Positions 1-12,728 of a stretch of DNA of 64,000 bases are shown here, piece after piece. The notes below the pieces were generated by a model. The model saw only the letters and a program-made list of their open reading frames with translations, was not told the DNA's origin and searched no databases. Position 1 is the stretch's first letter. Each line of letters starts with the position of its first letter. Position numbers and translations under genes: made by a program. Source of the stretch: Styela clava. Lineage: Eukaryota; Chordata; Ascidiacea; Stolidobranchia; Styelidae. The DNA is taken from assembly GCF_964204865.1 (NCBI RefSeq), contig NC_135254.1, positions 13,521,001 through 13,585,000 on the forward strand, read 5' to 3'.

Positions 1-205
1 AAAAGTAAAGTGAACAAAAGCAACATTATTTACTATCATTCTAAGCATGGTCCGTCCTCCTTAAATAACAGTTTTCAGAAACATGTGTAAGCCAAGCAAT
101 TGTGTTGGTGTCACAGGGCCAGTGTCTCTGGCCCTATTTTCTGCTCATACCAAATAAAATGAGTTCATATCCCACATGCAAACCAAAGCAAATCCCTCAA
201 CCTAC

Positions 206-3200
206 CATTTTTTCTCTTGTTTGTTTCTCCAAAACAGAAAGTTCAACCCAAGATTCATCAGTTGTTTCTTCATCATCCTTCACTTTTAAATTTTCATCTC
301 TGAAACAAACAGAGATGTCAGAAGCTAAAAACAGGCATTTTGCTATAGAACTTCCAGGCAATACCTAATTCAACAATTCCTTTCAGTATCAGCAATTCAT
401 TCACAATTGGGCGCTCCAGAAGTATGTGTACCAATGTGGACTCGACTAATTTTGTTCGCCTGCTTTACACCAAGTTGTGTAAAGGGATTGATTACTAAGG
501 GCAGGGGGTGTATTCACTTGGCTAACACAGACAGTCCCCGAACTCGTAATAGAACTAAAATAAAGAGAATTGGAATAAAATAACGGCCCAACCCTAACCT
601 GGTACACATACTACGGGAGTACCCACAATTGTATGTCATACCAAATATTTTTGTTTCTCATATAATCATACATATATATTCGTAGCTTCTCAAACGAATA
701 CGAAATATCATTTGACAACTTACTCTTGACATGAGAAATTAAGACTAGAATCCATTTCTATCTGTGGAAATGCAGAATTGTATAAATTACCGTCATCTTC
801 ACTACCTATAAGCAGCGATGGTATTATCTCCGTTATGTTCTGAATAAAAATGATTTTTAATGAATCAAGGATATTATACGCTGAAATTTTTTCACAATAA
901 CAATTTAGTCAAATACATAATCATGTTTCTACTAAGTTGATGCCAAAAAATTTTTATTGCAAAATCACTCTAAAATCTGCTTATTAATATATTCCAATAA
1001 TTTTGTTAACACAAATGGACAGAACTGAATAATTAACTGTACTGAATTCATTCAAAATTGATATTTTTCAAACATCCAATATTGAATATATTATAAATCG
1101 TGTCATGTGAATTTGCACAAATATGAACTCAAAGCTGGTATGCAAAAAGTTGTTTTTCTAATATTACACTGTCAAAGTTATTAGGAGCCTATTGTGTTGA
1201 GCATCAGACCTCAAATGCTCAAAATGTAAAATTCTAAAATGGGACTAATCTGAATTATTTCTAGGACATCAAGAATCCACAATATGTATTCGAACATTCG
1301 ATCCATTTTGGATATCCCTGATTATTAGAAAACACGAAGCAAATTTACCATATCATTTATTTCTTTAGTATGATATCCAAAAAGATATTGAGAAAAATTT
1401 TCATTGACGCTCCGAATTTCTCCATTTGATTTACAAGTTATTAATCCACTGACATGAGGAAATATCCACATTTTTGCTTTGAAAATGATAGATCTGGAGA
1501 CTAAAACAACAAAAGCAAAAAAGTATATTACTACTTATGAATAGAATATAACAAAGAGACAGTTAAATATATCAATATCAATCATCAAATTGATAATCCA
1601 ATCTTAACTGGAGTTGTCCAAGAACAGAAATGGCTATATACTTTAAAAATTGTACAATAGATAGAGATCTCATGTTCAAGCCCTGCCAGTTCATACCAAT
1701 TTTCTCACAAAATATATAATCTATTGGGTAGATAATGATGAGAAGGAAGTAGTCGTCCCAAACACAAAGTACTTCTAAGAGACTGTTAACTGCAATTTTC
1801 ACAGTTCTCGAGAAAGTGCAGTACTGAAGAAAAACCAAAAAAAATGTGCAATTGTAATTAAGATTTTAATGCATATTGCCTTAAATACTGCAATTTCAAG
1901 AACACAAGGTCCACCTTTAAGTTGACGCAATCGCAACGCAATCAATTAGAATAATTGCAAATAACATATCTAGTTAGATGGCTAAGACAATGTAAACTTC
2001 GAGTAAATGAAGACTGATATGGTATTTTTAGTCAAAGATCTCAAAAAAACAAACCTGATGGTGTCTTTTTTGTTTTCTGATGAGCTGATATAAAAACTGT
2101 TACTGGAAAACTCGATCCATGTGATGTCGTGCTAACAGTGTTTTGAAGTCTTATTTCCTTTATACCAAAAAGAAGTTGATTTAAAAGACATTTACAAATA
2201 AAAAATTTGCACCAAATGAACCATTTTGTAAGGATTATATAGGATGATTGCAACCAGTGCAATTTCAGATGAATTAAAGGTAATTCAGCAAATAACCACC
2301 CATACCAATCCGTCTCAGAAATAAGGCTCTTTGTTGATAAAATGTATTTTCAATGACCCTTTTTTAATTAGAGTATGAGCAACATCTATTCATGTTCATT
2401 CGAGTGTTATATTCAGTTATTTTGATATGAAAAAGTATTCAAAGCTGCATCATATTTAGCAGTTAGGTACAGGATAAAAATCACTGGATGTAAGTTTATG
2501 CCAGATTCATCTCCACATAAGGTTATTACAAATGACACACAGTCTAGAATCACATATCAATCTAGTGCATTATGTGTCAAAATAACCTTAATTACTGTTG
2601 TAAAACTTAGATTTGGTATTTATTTACCTTCGGTATATTACATCCACCAGGTGTTGGTAGAACATACGAAGGCATTAGTTTATTTAGTGGCAATTCATGT
2701 AAATCTGTTGATTGAATTCCATGGAACATCGCAAACTTCTCGTCACAGTATATAACTTCACCCTGGAAAAAGAATCTTGAATTTGATGAAGAATTGGTGA
2801 AATAATTAGTCTTTTTTTCGTAGAATTTACTTAGGTTTTTTATAACTATGATAATTCAAAATGAAAATCCTACTTGTTCATTAAAATCAAACAAACAAGA
2901 TATTCTTTCAACCGGTTCAATGACAATAATACAACATTGTGTTCCAGAAGCATCTTCAACTACTTTTGTCCATATCGACACAGGTATGTTCAAACCTTTC
3001 TTATGGGTAACATCGATCTGAAATCACAAAACACAACTGTCATCGAATTCCAAAAATAAATGCTTCAAGTAGATATGACATTTGTAAATGCTATCAATTT
3101 GCTGTTTAACCATTTACCATATTTTAAGTTTAACCATACAATATTCGACTGATAAAACAAAGAAGAATATAATAACTTCATTCTGTTTACATGAGAAAAG

Positions 3201-6076
3201 ACAATGCAGACAACTAGTTTGAATGATCAATAACAAAATAGAATGACTGAGTTATTGTTGTCATGGTAATACGTTTTGCCAAATAAGTGACCAATGATCA
3301 GACACTTCTGTTTCAAGTCTTCAGATATTTCCTAATATATGGATATGGAGCAGTATATGATTCACGAAAAGAAGGAATATATAAACTTACAATCTTTCCA
3401 GAAGTTGCAATTATATTTCCCTCGCCATCACATATTGAGTTGATTGAGGCATCTTTTGAATTCTCATTCTCGACAAGTTCTTTGAACAAACAAGATAGGT
3501 GCTTTCCAATCAGTTCAGTAAATGTATATCCAAACAACTCCGCCGCTATTTTGTTGATGGTCAATATCTGTCCAAATGTGAAAATTATTTATATTGGATG
3601 TAACACAACGAAATTGCATTTTCATCTTCATATCCGCAGACAATTTATAAAACAGTTCAAATTTCCCTAAAACAATATTTTTTTCAATATAACAGAATGT
3701 TATTTTTCCATTAGTTTAGCTTAATTTGTGTATTTAGATTTTGTAAGTTTGAATTTTTCTGAGATGCGTTGAATTCAAAATGGATTCATATTTATGTATT
3801 TTTTTTATATATTATCTATATATGTATTTTATCCTAAATTTGCTCTGCTGGTTATGCTATGTGAATAGAAATATTTGAAGTAAAATCATATAAACAATAT
3901 GACAATAAAGTTCCTTGAACAAGGCTAAATTGTTATAGCACAATACCTTCAAATTATCTGCTTTGACAGTTAGTAATGCCCGACGTCTATCTTTAGAAAA
4001 AGAAGAACTCAAAATATCTTCTTTTTCATCTGCAAAACTGAGAAAAAATATGAAAGAATGAGAAAATAGCAATTAGAATGAAATTATTCAAAAAAAAATT
4101 AAAGATATATATATAACTCAACTGATATATACATATATCAATTATTTTGCTCGAAAGTGCATATTCAAAAATAAGACAATAAAAACAAACATAATAGTTG
4201 ATTGTCAGATTTGAGGCTGTACAGAATAAGAACAACTAAGTGACCTGCTATTATTGCTTGATTTATTCACAGATGGTAATTGACAGGGATATGATGCATC
4301 TTTTCTGTATGAATATGAGTCATATTCTTCCCCTGCAAAAAAACATGAAAATATATTATTAAATAGCAGAACTGCAGAATACTGGAATATGGTTCAATTG
4401 GTAAATAAACCAGCACAACAAACTGACAAAGGCAAACAATCTTCTATTGCATATTGGATTAAAATAGGCGATTTTTGTCCACATCCACCATACTGCCATA
4501 ACAAATACTGTATGACTGCTGGTTTGTAAGCTTATGAAAAGTATTCTCCACATATGCTGATATTTCTGTATTGCAGTACGGCACACTATACAAATCGGGT
4601 GACATTGTCCCGTTTCAGAGAAACCCATTTTACAGATGATCAGACACTCCTCTTTTGGGAGACGTCCGGACATTGTTGTCCCTCAATATCGGTAATAATA
4701 CAGTATAATGAAGTTGCGCAAAATACTACAAAAAAGCGCAATCTAGTAACGTCATCATTGAATTCCTTGGGAAAAAATAATCCGATTTACCAAAGGAAAA
4801 AAAAATTTACCGTAGTATTCGAGAGTTTTTAGCAAAAAACGGCAATTTTGATCATGTGACGGCCGTGATTAATTTAGATTATCATTGAGACAAGCATGGC
4901 GCGATATGGAGCATCTGGAGTGGTCCCAGACCTCATTTGTGTTTGTTTTATTTACCCAAATGGAGGGAAATTCTTGGAATTTGGATAGTGTGCTGTACTG
5001 TGTTGTGCATTTTTATGTACAACGATCAGACTGCCAGATGTCAGAACGTGACTGTTGTAATTCAGTATAAGTATAATTAGACTCCATAATCAGCAATAGA
5101 CGATAAAATAATAGATAAAAACAAAAAATAAATGTAACTGATTATAGAATCGGCAAAGCAAACAAAACCTTAAGTAAGGTTTGAAGTGTACAGATTTTAG
5201 ATGGAAAGGTAATGATAAAAGAAGTAGTACGTCTTTGCTCACCTAAAAGTAAAAAAAAACTAATTTAGGCACGCACGCACACACAATCATCGAGACATGA
5301 TAAGGACGGAAGGAAAAAAAGCGAGACTTAAAATCAATTGAATTACTCAATAAAAAGAAAATAAGAAAAATATACAAACAAATGAAAAACAATACTTTCG
5401 CCACACCAAATTAATAATTTTATGGATACCAAATTAGTCAACAGGAGTAATACCTGGTATACTGTGGATTGAAAAGGAGTACAGGAGTGGCACGGCAATG
5501 TGGCTCAACGGGCTAAGCGTTAGGAATACGCTCGCCACCGCACCTCTAATTACTCTGCGTGGGTTCGCAGGTTCGAATCCCATGCTGGGATGGTTATGTG
5601 CGAGAGGATTGCTGGACTCCTCGCCGTCTTTGTTGGGTAGTTCCTGTGACCGCTGGTCGGTTACGGCTTCCTCCACCACCAAGTCCATGCTTCCGAAAAC
5701 AAACAATATAACTAATCCCATACTGCCATACCCGACTTGGAATGGTAACCGGACGAGAGGCCGTGGTTCGCCATATGCATAAGCCGTCTTATCGACTTCC
5801 CTCTCCCCCGGGACAAATATGTAAATCCTATCCTAATTAAACAGTTAAAGTACAGGAGTATTGAATTAAAACCAACATGCAGTTTTATTTCTAGTGTGGT
5901 AGGCCTAATTACAGACTTTTATACTTGTACAGCTGTAACTCACCTGTTAAATTGTCCACCGCTTTTGCTCCAATTCCGAAGCTTGAGCGCTTGTAATTTT
6001 TGGAAACAACAGGGAATGATTGATTGTGTTCAAACGAATTTTCCAGTACCGGTAGGACTAGTGGTTTGGTGGCCAT
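206..6076 (-). CDS. PASK: PAS domain-containing serine/threonine kinase, N-terminal part (left edge cuts the gene)
   Basis: PASK is a nutrient-sensing kinase with N-terminal PAS domains and a C-terminal kinase domain. Ten exons join in one frame of 388 codons: 5944-6076, 4245-4332, 3947-4037, 3391-3567, 2874-3017, 2628-2762, 2055-2157, 1349-1500, 791-839 and 206-297. All have GT donors and AG acceptors with matching phases. Residues about 92-205 resemble the first PASK PAS domain (AAELFGYTFTELIGKHL, then LNIPVSIWTKV and VIEPVERIS). Residues 212-256 resemble the second (GEVIYCDEKFAMFHG, PTPGGCNIPK). Residues about 300-350 resemble the third (VSGLITCKSNGE, FSQYLFGY). The start is the first true ATG of the 5944-6076 exon; the open frame runs further upstream to about 6157 but without a better ATG. 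The kinase domain must lie beyond base 1. The family call comes from recalled similarity to human PASK, in the same domain order. Confidence 0.9.
410..623. mobile_element. Short inverted-repeat MITE (copy 1) in a PASK intron
   Basis: The 214-bp element starts GGCGCTCC and ends GGAGTACC, which are inverted and similar. It is flanked by a perfect 8-bp duplication, cacaattg, at 402-409 and 624-631. Inside is AACCCTAACCTGG, the reverse of the TTAGGGTTAGG motif in other copies. Confidence 0.85.
5489..5848 (+). mobile_element. tRNA-derived SINE (copy 1) in PASK intron 1
   Basis: The element carries TGGCTCAACGGG, like an RNA polymerase III A box, and GGTTCGAATCC, a B box. A non-tRNA body follows, ending GTAAATCCTATCCTAA. 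An 11-bp duplication, agtacaggagt, flanks it at 5478-5488 and 5849-5859, so it looks like a full insertion. A second copy lies at about 57955-58381. Confidence 0.85.
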
Positions 6077-6355
6077 AATTCTGGCTCGTTTACTAGAGAA
6101 TATCTGCAGACTAATAGTAAAGACAAAATACGACAAATCCGCGAATCCTCCAATCACTGAATCACTAACGTTGCTAGCTTCACAGTAGTGGTACTTTTAC
6201 TTCTGTTTCGGTGAATTACAAAATCAAAATTTACCGCCCGTCGCCAGATGTCGCTCTACAAATTACGACAGGCCAAGGTAGCTTTGAACCATAGATTTTA
6301 CATAACAATGTTATGCATTGTTATGCATTGTCTCTGTTTGAACCGATATGTTAGC

Positions 6356-7167
6356 CAGGGGTTCTCAAACTTTTGGTGTTGCGGAGCCCTTGAAAAGGTT
6401 GGCTATTATTCACGGAGCCCCAAAAGAAATGTTAAAATTGTTACTTTCCGATTAATATTCCTGAGTAAGTTAAAAGCACTTTACATAATTTCAATGGTTA
6501 ATACAAGTAATAAATAAATCTAAGTTTCAAAGATAAATTATATATACTAAAGCTGTAAATTTGACACTTGACAAATATATTAATAAATTAGGGGTCGAAT
6601 CTTTTCTTTTTTGACACTTTCGGAAGACTTAAAAAGCCGCTAATAACGTGCGCGATTGCATTTTGTTACAATTGTCAAGTGCTTTCGTCAGCATGGCGTG
6701 TTTTTTTAACATCTTTACGCCGGTGTTTATTCTTCCTGAAACAAAAATTTCCTTGTGCATATACATGTATTGTTCCACAATGACGACAAATCAAGTTTGA
6801 TATATTCCAAGATCGCAAAAATACGACTTTATTTATAGTTGGCAGTATATCACGGATTTTGTGTTATTTTAGAATAGTATTCTTTCATTTTAGTAATCGG
6901 TAATTTCCGATTATACCCCCCCCCTCCTCTTAAAAATCCTGGCTGCGTTCCAGCTTATAAATAATGTCATTTTTTAATTCCTCCTCTTTGCCCTATTTCG
7001 AGGCTATATTGTTGACAAATTCTATCAAAGCTGTTATTGCTTCATATTAGAACAGTTACAAAATTAGCTAAGTCAGTATTTTGAAAAGTAATCGAATAGC
7101 TCGCGGAGTACCTGGGTTTCTCTCGTGGAGCCCTGGGGCTCCGTACGGAGCACTTTGAGAACCTATG
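6356..7167. mobile_element. Non-autonomous hAT-like element
   Basis: It begins CAGGGGTTCTCAAAC and ends with the inverted TTTGAGAACCTATG. A near match of eight bases (TGTTAGCC/TGTTAGTC) flanks it. The ends also carry GGAGCCC/GGGCTCC, giving longer imperfect terminal repeats. No coding frame is seen inside. Confidence 0.7.
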
Positions 7168-7199
7168 TGTTAGTCGTTGCTTTGAACCAACGACTAACA
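7168..7199. repeat. Inverted repeat (hairpin)
   Basis: TGTTAGTCGTTG and CAACGACTAACA are exact reverse complements separated by 8 bases. The repeat directly abuts the hAT-like element ending at 7167, so its left arm includes that element's target-site duplicate. Confidence 0.7.
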
Positions 7200-9868
7200 T
7201 ACCGCTTTGAACAATGAGGATGTTGAAGGAAAAATTAATCTCCGACCACGAACTAAAAAAAATCTCAAATTCGACTTATGATTGCAAAAAAATTACACCA
7301 GCTCCAAAAAAATCAAATTTTGATAACAATAACGCCGGTTAACTCGTAGTAGTATATATTTACGGTTAACTTGATGCTTTTTGAATTTTTGTAGGAAGCT
7401 TTGACTTCGTTTATAATTACCATAACTTTTGATTCATTTGCGTAATTTCAAAATCTTAGAAAACAACTAAAAACTGACAAATAGCGAACAAAAAGTACAA
7501 ATATTGTCTAGTGTTTACCAAGGTGCAAAGATTTCAACAGCTCACGAAAATAAAGATTTTTCAAAATTTATCAACGGTGTGGAATTTGCATGTCTAGCTT
7601 ATAAGATTGTTTAAAGCACGCAGTGAGTCACGGACCCTAAAGTCAAGGTCAGTATGGGTTGATCGGTGGAGGAATTTGAGTGGTTGGGTAGTGAGCCTCA
7701 CGGCAAAGAATTACCGCCGAAAGATTCTTTCCGCAAGAACGTAAATTGGTATCTAACCCAGATCATAGAGATAGTAGACGCAGAGAGTCATCATGCGAGT
7801 CATCACTATTTGAATCTTATACATAATCAAAAAATAGTGTATAATATAAATTTGTATAATTTATAGTTGTTGCAATGCACGTTTTCTGGTTGACGAAACC
7901 ATGAATATGGAAAATCTCTACATTTGTCTACATCTACACTATGCTTATAGTCTTTCCATCGTCCACGCACGCCGTCATTGATGATTTTGCATTGTGTCTG
8001 GAGGCCAACAACCTCCAGTGACTGCGATATTATCGGCGTAATATTGGATAAAAACGATTCGATTTCCACCTTCAGATCTTTGAAGAACTATTTTTTTCTT
8101 GGGCGAAAAATTAACGTTGTGCTCAATGAAAATTGTGTCTCAATGAAAATACCTCTGACTCTGACTCTGACTCAATGACCATCGCTTCTAAATCTACTAT
8201 AGTTTTATATGCTTTTGCGTAATACCATACTTACGGCAATGCCACATGATTGGAGAGTATCTCATGCCACAAGATAAAATTGCCCTTGTAGTAGGCTATA
8301 TCTCATGTTTCAAACCTCACTTGCCCACGTCAGTTGTAATGACCACAGCAGTAGGAGTTGCAGGTGAGTCATAATTGAAAGTTTAATGTGGCGGTTCTTC
8401 ATAGGCTAAAATTGATCCGGCCCGCACGCTACCGTCAATGTGCATATTTGGCCCATAATGATATAATAATAAAGTACATGAAGTTTGTCGACCACTGAAA
8501 GCGAACGAATTTGTAAGTTTGCAGTGGCGTGATGAATGTTGAACCGTAAATATGTTGAACTCCCATATTTGATATTGTTAACACCAAAGTGACTATCCAA
8601 TATATACTACTACGGTTCTATAGATCCGTCTCATTGAATTTTATGAGATCAGCGAACCGGTTAGCAATACTGGTTTATTTGCCAAAAAATATGACTTTTT
8701 GTAACAGAACCGGCTGAAAAATATGACTTTTGTGATAGAACCGACTGACAAAAAATTTGAATCTCACCACTGACTACAACCCTTTGGTTATAGTCACTTT
8801 GGTCAACACCCCCTACAAGTGATGTCCCTCATCTTGACAAAACAAGTTTGAGTTGTTTTCGAGGCAATGTCAAGTTGTTGTTTTATTTTTATTTATTAGC
8901 GACACAGAATATTCGCAATGCATTAGAGATGATTCAATGGTGACAATATTACCTCTTAAATTGTGTATTCCAACTCCGCCCACCACCAGTAACAAGGAAA
9001 AGGATTGGGCTGGGCTTGCTAGTTGTCATTGTGGGCAATTGTAAAAAAGTACCGGTTGTCGTTTCCGCTAGCTTCGTGTGTCGTGCGGTTCATGTGTTTG
9101 AATTTTTAATAACGTCTCATTCTGAATCGTTGCATTTTTTATAGATTAGATTTTATTACCCAACATTGTACCGTATCCCAGCTTCCAATGTCGGTGATGG
9201 GATGCCTGGGTTCCGTGGTTACTCTTGTCGTCTCTTTATCTTATTTTCTTTCATTCCCCCCTATATGCCTGTATGGGCTTAATGAGAAACAAAATCTCCC
9301 CCCCCCCCCATATGGTACTTTATGGATGCAAATTTTCAGTATATTACCATACTGTGCTACAGTATTTTGCATGCATAAGGCAGTAACGGCTGTACAGCTG
9401 TAAAGGCATAAAAATGCAAGACAGCAGAAAGAGATCTTCCAAATATCAGAATACAGTGATATTGCATACAAGACGAGCTTTGTGATTAATAAAAAACATT
9501 TATTTTATTTATAAAAAAAACATCTGATTTTAGGCTCATAAATCCAAATTTTAGTGCAAACTCGAGCTCAAGTACGGTAACTTACAGTCTTCAGATCATA
9601 AGGGCAAAGGAAATAGAGCAAAATATCAGAATATAGACTATTGTCTACAATTCAAAATTCTGAGATTTGAGAAAATATCTAGTTAGCTACAAAAACAAAA
9701 AAATACTACTTTCAGACTTTAGAAGTGTTATTACATCGTTAAGGTTTTGTCACATGGAAGTTTGAAGTGTAAAACTATAAAATTTCGAACTTTCTTTTTA
9801 TATAAATCTGCAAATATATAGTTTTCTAATATTTTGTTACTGCTTGGGAGAGCAAATAAATACTAATC
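7200..9868. other. Intergenic region between PASK and ARPC5 (divergent genes)
   Basis: No convincing gene is seen. It holds two 31-bp direct repeats at 8686-8748 (ATATGACTTTT followed by AGAACCG), a CTGACT run near 8156-8175, and a C-tract at about 9298-9309. The stretch just before 9869 must contain the ARPC5 promoter; no TATA box is obvious. Confidence 0.5.
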
Positions 9869-11909
9869 ATGTCGAAGAGTTCAACAAGTCGAGGCTTTAG
9901 AAAAGTCGATGTTGATCAGTATGACGAAGACAACTTCAAGGATGAAGTTGATGACGTTCAAGATACTGGACCAAATGAACAAGAAGTGTCGAATTTCCTA
10001 TTACAGTATCCTTTGAACAATCTTGTGTGATTAGTTTTTTGTATATTTCGCAGAATCCTCCAAGAATCAAATAAGCACAATCTAATCTCGAAAATCTGAA
10101 TAGATATAACGATGCATATACAACAACAACTTAAACAAGGGTGACAACTTCTATTAAGTTGAGCTGTCTTGTTACCTGGTGAAATTTTTATTAGATAAAC
10201 TGGAATCGTGATGGCATTTCTAATTTTTATATGTCACATGAAAAGAGTATATTTGCATAATGCATTACTTTCAATACCTATAGTTGTCCTATTTTACAAA
10301 CTGATGATATAACTTCCGTTTCCGATACTTAATTTGAAAAATACAGAGGGAACAATCTACAAGCTTTTAAAGCAGCATTGTTGAATCCACCAATTCACAA
10401 AAAGAATCCACCAGCACAAGTAAGCATGCTTACAGAAAATATACACCTATTTCAATTTTTATTTTTCTATTGACAGTATAGTTTTCTCTTACATTGTTCA
10501 TGAAATTGCTAAAATGAAATGAAATTATGATAATGAATCACTATAAAAGTGGATTGTTGTGTATGTATTTACCACCTTCACTTATCCCTAAAACAGGCAT
10601 TTATATTATATGAAAAATATCAATGATTAGAAACAAACAAGTGTTTTGATATACAGAATATTTGCGATGTGCTCTAATGGAGGATAGTAGACAAAACTAT
10701 TAAATGAGCAATTTTTTTTAGCTTTCAATTTCAATCAACTTCATCAAAAAGCTGAGGGCAAAACGAAAACATCTAATGTTTCCTTTTTTACTGTAGCATT
10801 GTTGCTTTGGATGATCAACCTTTTAATTCACCATAACTTTTTATCTTTTATTCACCATCAAACCAAAAATTATTTTTGTAATTTCACGATAAAGTGTTGA
10901 AAACCGTTATTTTCCAAGAGCTTTCATTTGTTGTGAATAACAGTCTGCCTTGGTGTGTACTGATCACTTTGGCTCTGCAGTTTTTCATGATGCAAATTTT
11001 GGAGGTTATTTCAATATTCAGTTGAAATTTGTAATTCGTTACAGTTACAGGGAAATTTCAGACTCTTTTTCATTCAAAAATATGGCTTTTATTAGGACCC
11101 TAGCAATAGTGAAAAACCTTGTAAACTTTGACATTGTACTTCTATTCACAGCAAGTATAACAACATTCATTTTGTATATCACCTCCATCTATATTGACTA
11201 ATTATAGGAAGCAGCAGCTCAATTGGTTATGAGAGTTCTATCTTCCATGAAGGCATCTGAGATACAGTCAGCGGTTGATTCATGTGATGCTGATACATTG
11301 GATGTTCTAGCCAAATACATTTACAAATGCTTTGCTCTGGGACCAGATGGACAAAGTTGTGCCAGTTTACTGACATGGCATGAAAAGGTATCATTTTTTA
11401 CTGTAAAAGATTGTAAATGCACTTGTGGTAAACATATTTTGGCGAAACGACAACAACACTTTATTCAGTACCATCATGTTATCATGTACTCTTGAATTGT
11501 ATATGGAAGGAAAGTTCAGTAAGATCTGAGATGTCGTAATTTCAATTCAGCTTCAGTAAATTCATTCAGTAAATTCAATTCAGCTGTTTTCATGACTTTG
11601 ATTTATGTTGAAGTTTGCTGTCAATATATGATCGATCAATAAAGCATGATGATCTAAATTTAAATGACTGTATTTTCATCGCTTATGAACATGGGTGAGA
11701 GAAATGCTAGACTCCTCCCTATCGCAGGATGGTACATTGTTCGGTTGAACTTTCTTTTCAGCCATCCGTATCCATGAATTGAACTCGGTAATAAACTAAT
11801 CCCAGACCTCAAATTGGATTGTCTGTTTACATTATATGTGTTTTAGGTTGTCGCCAAAGGAGGAGTCGGTTGCATTGTGCGAGTTCTAACAGACAGGAAA
11901 CGTCTTTGA
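9869..11909 (+). CDS. ARPC5: Actin-related protein 2/3 complex subunit 5 (p16-Arc)
   Basis: ARPC5 is the smallest subunit of the Arp2/3 complex, which nucleates branched actin filaments in the cytoplasm. Four exons join cleanly: 9869-10005, 10347-10419, 11208-11387 and 11847-11909. They give 150 residues, close to the usual 151. Diagnostic stretches are the N-terminal FRKVDVDQYDEDNF, then AALLNPPIHKK, LVMRVLSSMKASEI, LAKYIYKCFALG, LLTWHEK and the C-terminal GGVGCIVRVLTDRK, in the family order. The ATG at 9869 begins the conserved MSKSS start. A polyadenylation hexamer AATAAA lies at 12113-12118. Nothing is missing, and introns 1-3 hold no recognisable repeat. Confidence 0.96.
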
Positions 11910-12112
11910 AGATTATTTTCCGAATCATGTATTTCTACACTTATTTTATACCATATACCAATGATTATCCAGAGCAGTTCTCTCTTTATCATATCAATTA
12001 CTCTGGTTCAAAGATGGAGATTTACATTGAATCTGGGTGGAGTTAATTTTGTGAATCAAAGTGTTACTTAAAATTAGTCAACATGTTTCTTCATTGTGAT
12101 ATGAAATAACAA

Positions 12113-12118
12113 AATAAA
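12113..12118 (+). other. Candidate polyadenylation signal of ARPC5
   Basis: An AATAAA hexamer stands about 200 nt after the ARPC5 stop codon, in AT-rich sequence. It is the most plausible 3' end signal for that gene, but the motif is common in such DNA. Confidence 0.45.
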
Positions 12119-12728
12119 TTGCTATGGATTGTTTTAATAGTCACAAATCTATTGCCTTGAACAATGGCCTAGTAATAATTCCAATCTAATTACAATTTCA
12201 AGTGTTGCTGCTTGTTACAAAATTATGGTATGATAGAAAATAAGTCAATTTTTAATTCGCCACAAATTTACGATTCAAATTTTGTGCACGCATACTAATA
12301 TATCCTGTAAATCTGGCCACCAACTGTATACATTATTCTATCAATTCAATAATAGCCCCCTAATAGAAGAGGTCATTTAAATACGATTGGGACCATATAT
12401 ACATCATCTTTCTAACAATTTGATTGATTGGTGCATAGCCTCTCATATTTCGAATGTATACATGATGAAGGATCTGTCTTTATTAAATTCCAGGGTATTG
12501 GTTGTTAATTTAAAGAAATGATTTTTGTGGCTTGGCCACTGCCTTATATATTGTCACTAGAAATTCTGACAGACTTTCTACTAATATAGCTGTCTTGATG
12601 GTGTGTGAATTTTGTGGTATTTGTTAAATGAGAAAGGTAATTATTTTATACCAACATTCACATGTTTATCATTTTCACAATATCAATCGTGTGTTTAAAT
12701 CTTATTGTTATGCAGTTTACAATGTATA

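Noticed and set aside
3313..3670. Plus-strand open frame over the PASK PAS exon
   Set aside because: It is antisense to the clearly conserved PAS exon at 3391-3567.
5498..5590. A tRNA gene
   Set aside because: A and B boxes are present, but the sequence does not fold as a tRNA and is continuous with a SINE body flanked by an 11-bp duplication.
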